Origin: Schoenoplectus triqueter
Taxonomy: Eukaryota; Streptophyta; Magnoliopsida; Poales; Cyperaceae
DNA length: 64,000 bases
NCBI GenBank assembly: GCA_964058805.1
Contig: CAXKVV010000652.1
Location: forward strand, 1 to 64,000
Reading direction: 5' to 3'
Shown here: positions 50,951-61,920 of the stretch, in pieces
How the letters are laid out: each line of letters opens with the position of its first letter
How positions within the stretch are numbered: the first letter of the stretch is position 1
The notes under the pieces: generated by a model
The model's database searches: none
Told to the model about the DNA's origin: nothing
Seen by the model: only the letters and a program-made list of their open reading frames with translations
Made by a program: the position numbers and the translations under genes

Positions 50951-52910
50951 TTCATGTTTTGCGCGCCCGGACTCAGTTTCGGCGGTACCGAGGGCGTTCG
51001 GTCCAGTTTTCATGTTTTGCGCTCCCCGACTCATTTTCGGCGGTACCGATGGCGTCGAGACCCATTTTCATGTTTTGCGCTCTCGGACTCATTTTCGGCG
51101 GCGCCGAGGGCGTCGGGTCTCATTTTCATATTTTGCGCGCCCGGACTCATTTTAGGCGGTACCGAGGGAGTCGTGTCCCGTTTTCATGTTTTGCGCGCCC
51201 GGACTCGGTTTCGGCGGTACCGGGGGCGTCGGGTCTCGTTTTCATGTTTTGCGTTCTCTTACTCCGTTTCGGCCGTACCGAGGGCGTCGGGTCTCGTTTT
51301 CTTAATTTGGGTGCTCGAACTCGTTTTCGGCGGTACCGAGAGCGTCGGGTCCCGTTTTCACGATTTGCGCGCCCGGACTCGGTTTCGGCGGTACCGAGAG
51401 CGTGGGGTCCCGTTTTCACGTTTTGCGCGCCCGGATTCGGTTTCGGCGGTAACGAGGTCGTCGGGACCCGTTTTCATGTTTTGCGCGCCGGGACTCGGTT
51501 TCGGCGGTACTGATGTCGTCGGGACCCGTTTTCATGTTTTGCGCTCCCGGACTCGTTTTCGGCGGTACCGAGGGCATCGAGTCCGTTTTCATGTTTTGCG
51601 ATCTCCGACTCATTTTCAGCTCTTCCGAGGGCGTCGGGTCCGGTTTTCGGCGGTACCGAGTGAGTCATGTCCCGTTTTCATGTATTGCGCGCCCGGACAC
51701 GGTTTCGGCGGTACCGAGGGCGTCGAGTCCCGTTTTCATGTTTTGTGCTCCCGTACTCGTTTCCGGCGGTACCGGGGGCGTCGGGTCCCGTTTTCATGTT
51801 TTGCGTTCTCGGACTCCGTTTCGGCCGTACCGAGGGCGTCGGGTCTCGTTTTCTTAATTTGGGCGCTCGAACTCGTTTTCGGCGGTACCGAGAGCGTCGG
51901 GTCCCGTTTTCACGTTTTGCGCGCCCGGACTCGGTTTCGGCGGTACCGAGGTCGTAGGGACCCGTTTTCATTTTTTGCTTGCCTGGACTCGGTTTCGGCG
52001 GTACCGAGGGCGTCGAGCCCCGTTTTCATGTTTTGCGCTCCCGGACTCGTTTTCGGCGGTACCGAGGGCGTCGAGTCCCGTTTTCATGTTTTGCGCTCCC
52101 CGACTCATTTTCGGCTCTTCCGAGGGCGTCGGGTTCGGTTTTTGACGGTACCGAGGGAGTCATGTCCCGTTTTCATGTTTTGCGCGCCCGGACTCAGTTT
52201 CGGCGGTACCGAGGGCGTCGAGTCCCGTTTTCATGTTTTGTGCTCCCGGACTTGTTTTCGGCGGTACCGGGGGCGTCGGGTCCCGTTTTCATGTTTTGCG
52301 CTCTCGAACTACGTTTCGGCGGTACCGAGGGCGTCGGGTCTCGTTTTCTTAATTTGGGCGATCGAACTCGTTTTCGGCGGTACCGAGGTCGTCATGACCC
52401 TTTTTCATGTTTTGCGCGCCCGGACTCGGTTTCGGCGGTACCGAGGGCGTCCGGTCCCGTTTTCATGTTTTGCGCTTCCCGACTCATTTTCGGCGGTACC
52501 GATGGCGTCGAGACCCATTTTCATGTTTTGCGCTCTCGGACTCGTTTTCGGCGGCGCCGAGGGCGTCGGGTCTCATTTTCATATTTTGCGCGCCCGGACT
52601 CATTTTAGGCGGTACCGAGGGAGTCGTGTCCCGTTTTCATGTTTGCGCGCCCGGACTCGGTTTCGGCGGTACCGGGGGCGTCGGGTCCCGTTTTCATGTT
52701 TTGCGTTCTCGGACTCCGTTTCGGCCGTACCGAGGGCGTCGGGTCTCGTTTTCTTAATTTGGGCGCTCAAACTCGTTTTCGGCGGTACCGAGAGCGTCGG
52801 GTCCCGTTTTCACGATTTGCGCGCCCGGACTCTGTTTCGGCGGTACCGAGAGCGTCGGGTCCCGTTTTCACAATTTGCGCGCCCGGACTCGGTTTCGGCG
52901 GTACCGAGGT
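50951..52910 (-). repeat. 3,513-bp higher-order repeat, leftmost partial copy
   Basis: From about 50,951 to 51,978 this matches 53,969-54,996 at an offset of 3,018, including the rare GCGTTCTCTTACTCCG (51,271 and 54,289). From 51,979 on it matches at 3,513 bases. The change of 495 bases arises because this copy has only one 495-bp segment where the later copies have two (anchor GTCGTAGGGACCCG at 51,953, then 54,971 and 55,466). The last part, 51,979-52,910, is almost identical to 55,492-56,423. Confidence 0.85.
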
Positions 52911-55900
52911 CGTGAGGACCCGTTTTCATGTTTTGCGCGCCGAGAGTCGGTGTCGGCGGTACCGAGGGCGTCGGATCCCGTTTTCATGATTTGCGCTCCC
53001 CGACTCATTTTCGGCGGTACCGATGGCGTCGGGTCCCGTTTTCATGTTTTGCGCTCCCCGACTCATTTTCGGCGGTACCGATAGCGTCGCGACCCGTTTT
53101 CATGTTTTGCGCTCTCAGACTCGTTTTCGGCGGCGCCGAGGGCGTCCGGTCCCTTTTTCATGTTTTGCGCTCCCCGACTCATTTTCGGCGGTCCCGATGA
53201 CGTCGAGTCCCGTTTTCATGTTTTGCGCTCCAGGACTCGTTTTCAACGGCGCCGAGGGCGTCGGGTCCCGTTTTCTTATTTTGCGCGCCCGGACTCGGTT
53301 TCGACGGCGCCGAGGGCGTCGGGACCCGTTTTAATGTTTTGAGCTCGTGGACTCTGTTTCGACGTTACCGAGGGCGTCGGGTCCCGTTTTCATGTTTTGC
53401 GCTCCCGGACTCGTTTTCGGCGGTACCGAGGGTGTCGGGTCCCGTTTTCAAGTTTTGCGCTCCTCGAATAATTTTCGGCGGTACCGATGGCGTCGAGACC
53501 CGTTTTCATGCTTTGCGCTCGCGGACTCTTTTTCGGAGGCGCCGAGGGCGTCGGGTCTGGTTTTCAAATTTTTCGCACCCAGACTCATTTTCGGCGGTAC
53601 CGAGGGCGTCGAGTCCCGTTTTCTTATTTTGCGCTCCCGGAATCGTTTTTGGCGGTACCGAGCGCGTCGGGTCCCGTTTTCACGTTTTGCGCGCCCGGAC
53701 TCGGTTTCGGTGGTACCGAGGGCGTCGGAACCCTTTTTCATGTTTTGCGCGCTCGGACTCGGTTTCGGCGGTACCGAGGGCGTCCGGTCCCGTTTTCATG
53801 TTTTGCGCTCCCCGACTCATTTTCGGCGGTACCGATGGTGTCGCGACCCGTTTTCATGTTTTACGCTCTCGGACTCGTTTTCGGCGGCGCCGAGGGCGTC
53901 GGGTCTCATTTTCATGTTTTGCGCGCTTGGAGTCATTTTTGGCGGTACCGAGGGCGTCGGGACCCGTTTTCATGTTTTGCGCTCCCGGACTCGGTTTCGG
54001 CGGTACCGAGGGCGTCCGGTCCCGTTTTCATGTTTTGCGCTCCCCGACTCATTTTCGGCGGTACCGATGGCGTCGCGACCCGTTTTCATGTTTTGCGCTC
54101 TCGGACTCGTTTTCGGCGGCGCCGAGGGCGTCGGGTCTCATTTTCATATTTTGCGCGCCCGGACTCATTTTAGGCGGTACCGAGTGAGTCATGTCCCGTT
54201 TTCATGTTTTGCGCGCCCGGACTCGGTTTCGGCGGTACCGGGGGCGTCGGGTCCCGTTTTCATGTTTTGCGTTCTCTTACTCCGTTTCGGCCGTACCGAG
54301 GGCGTCGGGTCTCGTTTTCTTAATTTGGGCGCTCGAACTCGTTTTCGGCGATACCGAGAGCGTGGGGTCCCGTTTTCACGATTTGCGCGCCCGGACTCGG
54401 TTTCGGCGGTACCGAGAGCGTGGGGTCCCGTTTTCACGTTTTGCGCGCCCGGATTCGGTTTCGGCGGTAACGAGGTCGTCGGGACCCGTTTTCATGTTTT
54501 GCGCGCCTGGACTCGGTTTCGGCGGTACTGATGTCGTCGGGACCCGTTTTCATGTTTTGCGCTCCCGGACTCGTTTTCGGCGGTACCGAGGGCATCGAGT
54601 CCGTTTTCATGTTTTGCGATCTCCGACTCATTTTCAGCTCTTCCGAGGGCGTCGGGTCCGGTTTTCGGCGGTACCGAGTGAGTCATGTCCCGTTTTCATG
54701 TATTGCGCGCCCGGACACGGTTTCGGCGGTACCGAGGGCGTCGAGTCCCGTTTTCATGTTTTGTGCTCCCGGACTCGTTTTCGGCGGTACCGGGGGCGTC
54801 GGGTCCCGTTTTCATGTTTTGCGTTCTCGGACTCCGTTTCGGCCGCACCGAGGGCGTCGGGTCTCATTTTCTTAATTTGGGCGCTCGAACTCGTTTTCGG
54901 CGGTACCGAGAGCGTCGGGTCCCGTTTTCACGTTTTGCGCGCCCGGACTCAGTTTCGGCGGTACCGAGGTCGTAGGGACCCGTTTTCATTTTTTGCTTGC
55001 CTGGACTCGGTTTCGGCGGTACCGAGGGCGTCGAGTCCCGTTTTCATGTTTTGCGCTCCCGGACTCGTTTTCGGCGGTACCGAGGGCGTCGAGTCCCGTT
55101 TTCATGTTTTGCGCTCCCCGACTCATTTTCGGCTCTTCCGAGGGCGTCGGGTTCGGTTTTCGGCGGTACCGAGGGAGTCATGTCCCGTTTTCATGTTTTG
55201 CGCGCCCGGACTCAGTTTCGGCGGTACCGAGGGCGTCGAGTCCCGTTTTCATGTTTTGTGCTCCCGGACTGGTTTTCGGCGGTACCGGGGGCGTCGGGTC
55301 CCGTTTTCATGTTTTGCGTTCTCGGACTCCGTTTCGGCCGTACCGAGGGCGTCGGGTCTCGTTTTCTTAATTTGGGCGCTCGAACTCGTTTTCGGCGGTA
55401 CCGAGAGCGTCGGGTCCCGTTTTCACGTTTTGCGCGCCCGGACTCAGTTTCGGCGGTACCGAGGTCGTAGGGACCCGTTTTCATTTTTTGCTTGCCTGGA
55501 CTCGGTTTCGGCGGTACCGAGGGCGTCGAGCCCCGTTTTCATGTTTTGCGCTCCCGGACTCGTTTTCGGCGGTACCGAGGGCGTCGAGTCCCGTTTTCAT
55601 GTTTTGCGCTCCCCGACTCATTTTCGGCTCTTCCGAGGGCGTCGGGTTCGGTTTTTGACGGTACCGAGGGAGTCATGTCCCGTTTTCATGTTTTGCGCGC
55701 CCGGACTCAGTTTCGGCGGTACCGAGGGCGTCGAGTCCCGTTTTCATGTTTTGTGCTCCCGGACTTGTTTTCGGCGGTACCGGGGGCGTCGGGTCCCGTT
55801 TTCATGTTTTGCGCTCTCGAACTACGTTTCGGCGGTACCGAGGGCGTCGGGTCTCGTTTTCTTAATTTGGGCGATCGAACTCGTTTTCGGCGGTACCGAG

Positions 55901-56423
55901 GTCGTCATGACCCTTTTTCATGTTTTGCGCGCCCGGACTCGGTTTCGGCGGTACCGAGGGCGTCCGGTCCCGTTTTCATGTTTTGCGCTTCCCGACTCAT
56001 TTTCGGCGGTACCGATGGCGTCGAGACCCATTTTCATGTTTTGCGCTCTCGGACTCGTTTTCGGCGGCGCCGAGGGCGTCGGGTCTCATTTTCATATTTT
56101 GCGCGCCCGGACTCATTTTAGGCGGTACCGAGGGAGTCGTGTCCCGTTTTCATGTTTGCGCGCCCGGACTCGGTTTCGGCGGTACCGGGGGCGTCGGGTC
56201 CCGTTTTCATGTTTTGCGTTCTCGGACTCCGTTTCGGCCGTACCGAGGGCGTCGGGTCTCGTTTTCTTAATTTGGGCGCTCAAACTCGTTTTCGGCGGTA
56301 CCGAGAGCGTCGGGTCCCGTTTTCACGATTTGCGCGCCCGGACTCTGTTTCGGCGGTACCGAGAGCGTCGGGTCCCGTTTTCACAATTTGCGCGCCCGGA
56401 CTCGGTTTCGGCGGTACCGAGGT
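52911..56423 (-). repeat. 3,513-bp (60.5-unit) higher-order repeat, complete copy A
   Basis: The anchor CGTGAGGACC occurs at 52,911, 56,424 and 59,937, exactly 3,513 bases apart. The unit order from the anchor is: GAGAGTCGGTGTCGG, a GATAGCGTCGCGACC unit, GATGACGTCGAG, GTTTTGAGCTCGTGG, the CTCGAATAATTTTC unit, GCGTTCTCTTACTCC, two 495-bp segments, then GGGCGATCGAAC and CATGTTTGCGCG (1-bp deletion). The length is 60.5 units plus about four bases. Because 3,513 is divisible by three, open frames in the copies align, unlike in the 1,624-bp array. Confidence 0.9.
54971..55960 (-). repeat. Nested tandem pair of 495-bp (8.5-unit) segments in copy A
   Basis: The anchor CGTAGGGACCCG followed by TTTTTTGCTTGCCTGG lies at 54,971 and 55,466. 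Each segment contains a half-unit fusion (TTCGGTTTTCGGCGG near 55,152, and the variant TTCGGTTTTTGACGG near 55,647) and an ATTAAG-type unit. The fusion explains the 8.5-unit length. The second segment differs at several sites, for example GTCGAGCCCC instead of GTCGAGTCCC. Confidence 0.87.
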
Positions 56424-59400
56424 CGTGAGGACCCGTTTTCATGTTTTGCGCGCCGAGAGTCGGTGTCGGCGGTACCGAGGGCGTCGGATCCCGTTTTCAT
56501 GATTTGCGCTCCCCGACTCATTTTCGGCGGTACCGATGGCGTCGGGTCCCGTTTTCATGTTTTGCGCTCCCCGACTCATTTTCGGCGGTACCGATAGCGT
56601 CGCGACCCGTTTTCATGTTTTGCGCTCTCAGACTCGTTTTCGGCGGCGCCGAGGGCGTCCGGTCCCTTTTTCATGTTTTGCGCTCCCCGACTCATTTTCG
56701 GCGGTCCCGATGACGTCGAGTCCCGTTTTCATGTTTTGCGCTCCAGGACTCGTTTTCAACGGCGCCGAGGGCGTCGGGTCCCGTTTTCTTATTTTGCGCG
56801 CCCGGACTCGGTTTCGACGGCGCCGAGGGCGTCGGGACCCGTTTTAATGTTTTGAGCTCGTGGACTCTGTTTCGACGTTACCGAGGGCGTCGGGTCCCGT
56901 TTTCATGTTTTGCGCTCCCGGACTCGTTTTCGGCGGTACCGAGGGTGTCGGGTCCCGTTTTCAAGTTTTGCGCTCCTCGAATAATTTTCGGCGGTACCGA
57001 TGGCGTCGAGACCCGTTTTCATGCTTTGCGCTCGCGGACTCTTTTTCGGAGGCGCCGAGGGCGTCGGGTCTGGTTTTCAAATTTTTCGCACCCAGACTCA
57101 TTTTCGGCGGTACCGAGGGCGTCGAGTCCCGTTTTCTTATTTTGCGCTCCCGGAATCGTTTTTGGCGGTACCGAGCGCGTCGGGTCCCGTTTTCACGTTT
57201 TGCGCGCCCGGACTCGGTTTCGGTGGTACCGAGGGCGTCGGAACCCTTTTTCATGTTTTGCGCGCTCGGACTCGGTTTCGGCGGTACCGAGGGCGTCCGG
57301 TCCCGTTTTCATGTTTTGCGCTCCCCGACTCATTTTCGGCGGTACCGATGGTGTCGCGACCCGTTTTCATGTTTTACGCTCTCGGACTCGTTTTCGGCGG
57401 CGCCGAGGGCGTCGGGTCTCATTTTCATGTTTTGCGCGCTTGGAGTCATTTTTGGCGGTACCGAGGGCGTCGGGACCCGTTTTCATGTTTTGCGCTCCCG
57501 GACTCGGTTTCGGCGGTACCGAGGGCGTCCGGTCCCGTTTTCATGTTTTGCGCTCCCCGACTCATTTTCGGCGGTACCGATGGCGTCGCGACCCGTTTTC
57601 ATGTTTTGCGCTCTCGGACTCGTTTTCGGCGGCGCCGAGGGCGTCGGGTCTCATTTTCATATTTTGCGCGCCCGGACTCATTTTAGGCGGTACCGAGTGA
57701 GTCATGTCCCGTTTTCATGTTTTGCGCGCCCGGACTCGGTTTCGGCGGTACCGGGGGCGTCGGGTCCCGTTTTCATGTTTTGCGTTCTCTTACTCCGTTT
57801 CGGCCGTACCGAGGGCGTCGGGTCTCGTTTTCTTAATTTGGGCGCTCGAACTCGTTTTCGGCGATACCGAGAGCGTGGGGTCCCGTTTTCACGATTTGCG
57901 CGCCCGGACTCGGTTTCGGCGGTACCGAGAGCGTGGGGTCCCGTTTTCACGTTTTGCGCGCCCGGATTCGGTTTCGGCGGTAACGAGGTCGTCGGGACCC
58001 GTTTTCATGTTTTGCGCGCCTGGACTCGGTTTCGGCGGTACTGATGTCGTCGGGACCCGTTTTCATGTTTTGCGCTCCCGGACTCGTTTTCGGCGGTACC
58101 GAGGGCATCGAGTCCGTTTTCATGTTTTGCGATCTCCGACTCATTTTCAGCTCTTCCGAGGGCGTCGGGTCCGGTTTTCGGCGGTACCGAGTGAGTCATG
58201 TCCCGTTTTCATGTATTGCGCGCCCGGACACGGTTTCGGCGGTACCGAGGGCGTCGAGTCCCGTTTTCATGTTTTGTGCTCCCGGACTCGTTTTCGGCGG
58301 TACCGGGGGCGTCGGGTCCCGTTTTCATGTTTTGCGTTCTCGGACTCCGTTTCGGCCGCACCGAGGGCGTCGGGTCTCATTTTCTTAATTTGGGCGCTCG
58401 AACTCGTTTTCGGCGGTACCGAGAGCGTCGGGTCCCGTTTTCACGTTTTGCGCGCCCGGACTCAGTTTCGGCGGTACCGAGGTCGTAGGGACCCGTTTTC
58501 ATTTTTTGCTTGCCTGGACTCGGTTTCGGCGGTACCGAGGGCGTCGAGTCCCGTTTTCATGTTTTGCGCTCCCGGACTCGTTTTCGGCGGTACCGAGGGC
58601 GTCGAGTCCCGTTTTCATGTTTTGCGCTCCCCGACTCATTTTCGGCTCTTCCGAGGGCGTCGGGTTCGGTTTTCGGCGGTACCGAGGGAGTCATGTCCCG
58701 TTTTCATGTTTTGCGCGCCCGGACTCAGTTTCGGCGGTACCGAGGGCGTCGAGTCCCGTTTTCATGTTTTGTGCTCCCGGACTGGTTTTCGGCGGTACCG
58801 GGGGCGTCGGGTCCCGTTTTCATGTTTTGCGTTCTCGGACTCCGTTTCGGCCGTACCGAGGGCGTCGGGTCTCGTTTTCTTAATTTGGGCGCTCGAACTC
58901 GTTTTCGGCGGTACCGAGAGCGTCGGGTCCCGTTTTCACGTTTTGCGCGCCCGGACTCAGTTTCGGCGGTACCGAGGTCGTAGGGACCCGTTTTCATTTT
59001 TTGCTTGCCTGGACTCGGTTTCGGCGGTACCGAGGGCGTCGAGTCCCGTTTTCATGTTTTGCGCTCCCGGACTCGTTTTCGGCGGTACCGAGGGCGTCGA
59101 GTCCCGTTTTCATGTTTTGCGCTCCCCGACTCATTTTCGGCTCTTCCGAGGGCGTCGGGTTCGGTTTTCGGCGGTACCGAGGGAGTCATGTCCCGTTTTC
59201 ATGTTTTGCGCGCCCAGACTCAGTTTCGGCGGTACCGAGGGCGTCGAGTCCCGTTTTCATGTTTTGTGCTCCCGGACTAGTTTTCGGCGGTACCGGGGGC
59301 GTCGGGTCCCGTTTTCATGTTTTGCGCTCTCGAACTACGTTTCGGCGGTACCGAGGGCGTCGGGTCTCGTTTTCTTAATTTGGGCGCTCGAACTCGTTTT

Positions 59401-59936
59401 CGGCGGTACCGAGGTCGTCATGACCCTTTTTCATGTTTTGCGCGCCCGGACTCGGTTTCGGCGGTACCGAGGGCGTCCGGTCCCGTTTTCATGTTTTGCG
59501 CTCCCCGACTCATTTTCGGCGGTACCGATGGCGTCGAGACCCATTTTCATGTTTTGCGCTCTCGGACTCGTTTTCGGCGGCGCCGAGGGCGTTGGGTCTC
59601 ATTTTCATATTTTGCGCGCCCGGACTCATTTTAGGCGGTACCGAGGGAGTCGTGTCCCGTTTTCATGTTTGCGCGCCCGGACTCGGTTTCGGCGGTACCG
59701 GGGGCGTCGGGTCCCGTTTTCATGTTTTGCGTTCTCGGACTCCGTTTCGGCCGTACCGAGGGCGTCGGGTCTCGCTTTCTTAATTTGGGCGCTCGAACTC
59801 GTTTTCGGCGGTACCGAGAGCGTCGGGTCCCGTTTTCACGATTTGCGCGCCCGGACTCTGTTTCGGCGGTACCGAGAGCGTCGGGTCCCGTTTTCACATT
59901 TTGCGCGCCCGGACTCGGTTTCGGCGGTACCGAGGT
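56424..59936 (-). repeat. 3,513-bp higher-order repeat, complete copy B
   Basis: Same length and unit order as copy A. The first two thirds look identical to copy A by eye. The end differs: GGGCGCTCGAAC instead of GGGCGATCGAAC near 59,382, GCGCTCCCCGACTC instead of GCGCTTCCCGACTC near 59,503, and GTCGAGTCCC near 59,040. The second 495-bp segment in this copy is of the first-segment type, suggesting local gene conversion or a separate duplication. Confidence 0.9.
58484..59473 (-). repeat. Nested tandem pair of 495-bp segments in copy B
   Basis: The anchors CGTAGGGACCCG are at 58,484 and 58,979. Both segments carry GTCGAGTCCC and the undamaged TTCGGTTTTCGGCGG fusion, so the two are closer to each other here than in copy A. 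Small differences remain, for example GCGCCCAGACTC near 59,210 and GGACTAG in place of GGACTGG near 59,275. Confidence 0.85.
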
Positions 59937-61155
59937 CGTGAGGACCTGTTTTCATGTTTTGCGCGCCGAGAGTCGGTGTCGGCGGTACCGAGGGCGTCGG
60001 ATCCCGTTTTCATGATTTGCGCTCCCCGACTCATTTTCGGCGGTACCGATGGCGTCGGGTCCCGTTTTCATGTTTTGCGCTGCCCGACTCATTTTCGGCG
60101 GTACCGATAGCGTCGCGACCCGTTTTCATGTTTTGCGCTCTCAGACTCGTTTTCGGCGGCGCCGAGGGCGTCCGGTCCCTTTTTCATGTTTTGCGCTCCC
60201 CGACTCATTTTCGGCGGTCCCGAGGACGTCGAGTCCCGTTTTCATGTTTTGCGCTCCAGGACTCGTTTTCAACGGCGCCGAGGGCGTCGGGTCCCGTTTT
60301 CTTATTTTGCGCGCCCGGACTCGGTTTCGACGGCGCCGAGGGCGTCGGGACCCGTTTTAATGTTTTGAGCTCGGGGACTCTGTTTCGACGTTACCGAGGG
60401 CGTCGGGTCCCGTTTTCATGTTTTGCGCTCCCGGACTCGTTTTCGGCGGTACCGAGGGTGTCGGGTCCCGTTTTCAAGTTTTGCGCTCCTCGAATAATTT
60501 TCGGCGGTACCGATGGCGTCGAGACCCGTTTTCATGCTTTGCGCTCGCGGACTCTTTTTCGGAGGCGCCGAGGGCGTCGGGTCTGGTTTTCAAATTTTTC
60601 GCACCCAGACTCATTTTCGGCGGTACCGAGGGCGTCGAGTCCCGTTTTCTTATTTTGCGCTCCCGGAATCGTTTTTGGCGGTACCGAGCGCGTCGGGTCC
60701 CGTTTTCACGTTTTGCGCGCCCGGACTCGGTTTCGGCGGTACCGAGGGCGTCGGAACCCTTTTTCATGTTTTGCGCGCTCGGACTCGGTTTCGGCGGTAC
60801 CGAGGGCGTCCGGTCCCGTTTTCATGTTTTGCGCTCCCCGACTCATTTTCGGCGGTACCGATGGTGTCGCGACCCGTTTTCATGTTTTACGCTCTCGGAC
60901 TCGTTTTCGACGGCGCCGAGGGCGTCGGGTCTCATTTTCATGTTTTGCGCGCTTGGACTCATTTTCGGCGGTACCGAGGACGTCGGGACCCGTTTTCATG
61001 TTTTGCGCTCCCGGACTCGGTTTCGGCGGTACCGAGGGCGTCCGGTCCCGTTTTCATGTTTTGCGCTCCCCGACTCATTTTCGGCGGTACCGATGGCGTC
61101 GCGACCCGTTTTCATGTTTTGCGCTCTCGGACTCATTTTCGGCGGCGCCGAGGGC
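59937..61155 (-). repeat. 3,513-bp higher-order repeat, truncated copy C
   Basis: This repeats the first ~1.2 kb of the unit. It has its own changes: GAGGACCTG near 59,940, GCGCTGCCCG near 60,080, CCCGAGGACGTCG near 60,219 and GAGCTCGGGG near 60,368. Similarity at the 3,513 offset is lost near 61,155, where the expected TCTCATTTTCATATTTTG is replaced by TCTCTTTTTCATGTTTTGGG. The higher divergence is again typical of an edge copy. Confidence 0.85.
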
Positions 61156-61920
61156 GTCGGGTCTCTTTTTCATGTTTTGGGCGCCCGGACTCTTTTTCGG
61201 CGGTACCGAGGGAGTCGTGTCTCGTTTTCATGTTTTGCGCTCCCGGACTCCTTTTCCGCGGTACGGAGGGCGTCGGGTCCTGTTTTCATGTTTTGCGCTC
61301 CCCGACTCATTTTCGGCTCTACCGAGGGCATCGGGTCCGTTTTTCACGTTTTGCGCGCCCGGACTCGTTTTTGGCGGTACCGAGGGCGTCCAGTCCCTCT
61401 TTCATGTTTAGCGCTCCCCGACTCATTTTCGGCGGTACCGAGGGAGTCGTGTCCCGTTTTCATGTTTTGCACGCCCGGAATCGGTTTCGGTGGTACCGAG
61501 GGCGTCGAGTCCTGTTTTCATGTTTTGCGCTCATGGACTCGTTTTCGGCGGTACCGAGGGCGTCGGGTCCCGTTTTCATGTTTTGCGCTCCCCAAATCAT
61601 TTTCGGCTCTACCGAGGGCGTCGGGTTCGGTTTTCACGTTTTGCGCGCCCGGACTCGTTTTTCGGTGGTACCGAGGGCGTCGGGACCCGTTTTCATGTTT
61701 TGCGCGCCCGGACTCGGTTTCGGCGGTACCGAGGGCGTCCGGTCCCGTTTTCATGTTTTGCGCTCCCCGACTCATTTTCGGCGGTACCGATGGCGTCGAG
61801 ACCCATTTTCATGTTTTGCGCTCTCGAACTCGTTTTCGGCGGCGCCGAGGGCGTCGGGTCTCATTTTCATATTTTGCACGCCCGGACTCATTTTAGGCGG
61901 TACCGAGGGAGTCGTGTCCC
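61156..61920 (-). repeat. Right-arm mosaic between the 3.5-kb repeats and the uniform block
   Basis: Reverse-oriented units with private variants such as TTTTCCGCGGTACGGAGG near 61,255 and GTCCCTCTTTCATGTTTAGC near 61,400. The segment around 61,560-61,900 (GGTTCGGTTTTCACG, then a TTTTTCGGTGGTACC unit with an extra T) recurs near 63,590-63,880. No higher-order period was identified. Confidence 0.8.

Noticed and set aside
54191..59941. Plus-strand frames of 711-745 codons in the right arm
   Set aside because: Same artefact on the opposite strand after the flip; they follow the 3,513-bp repeat and are not conserved in any protein-like way.
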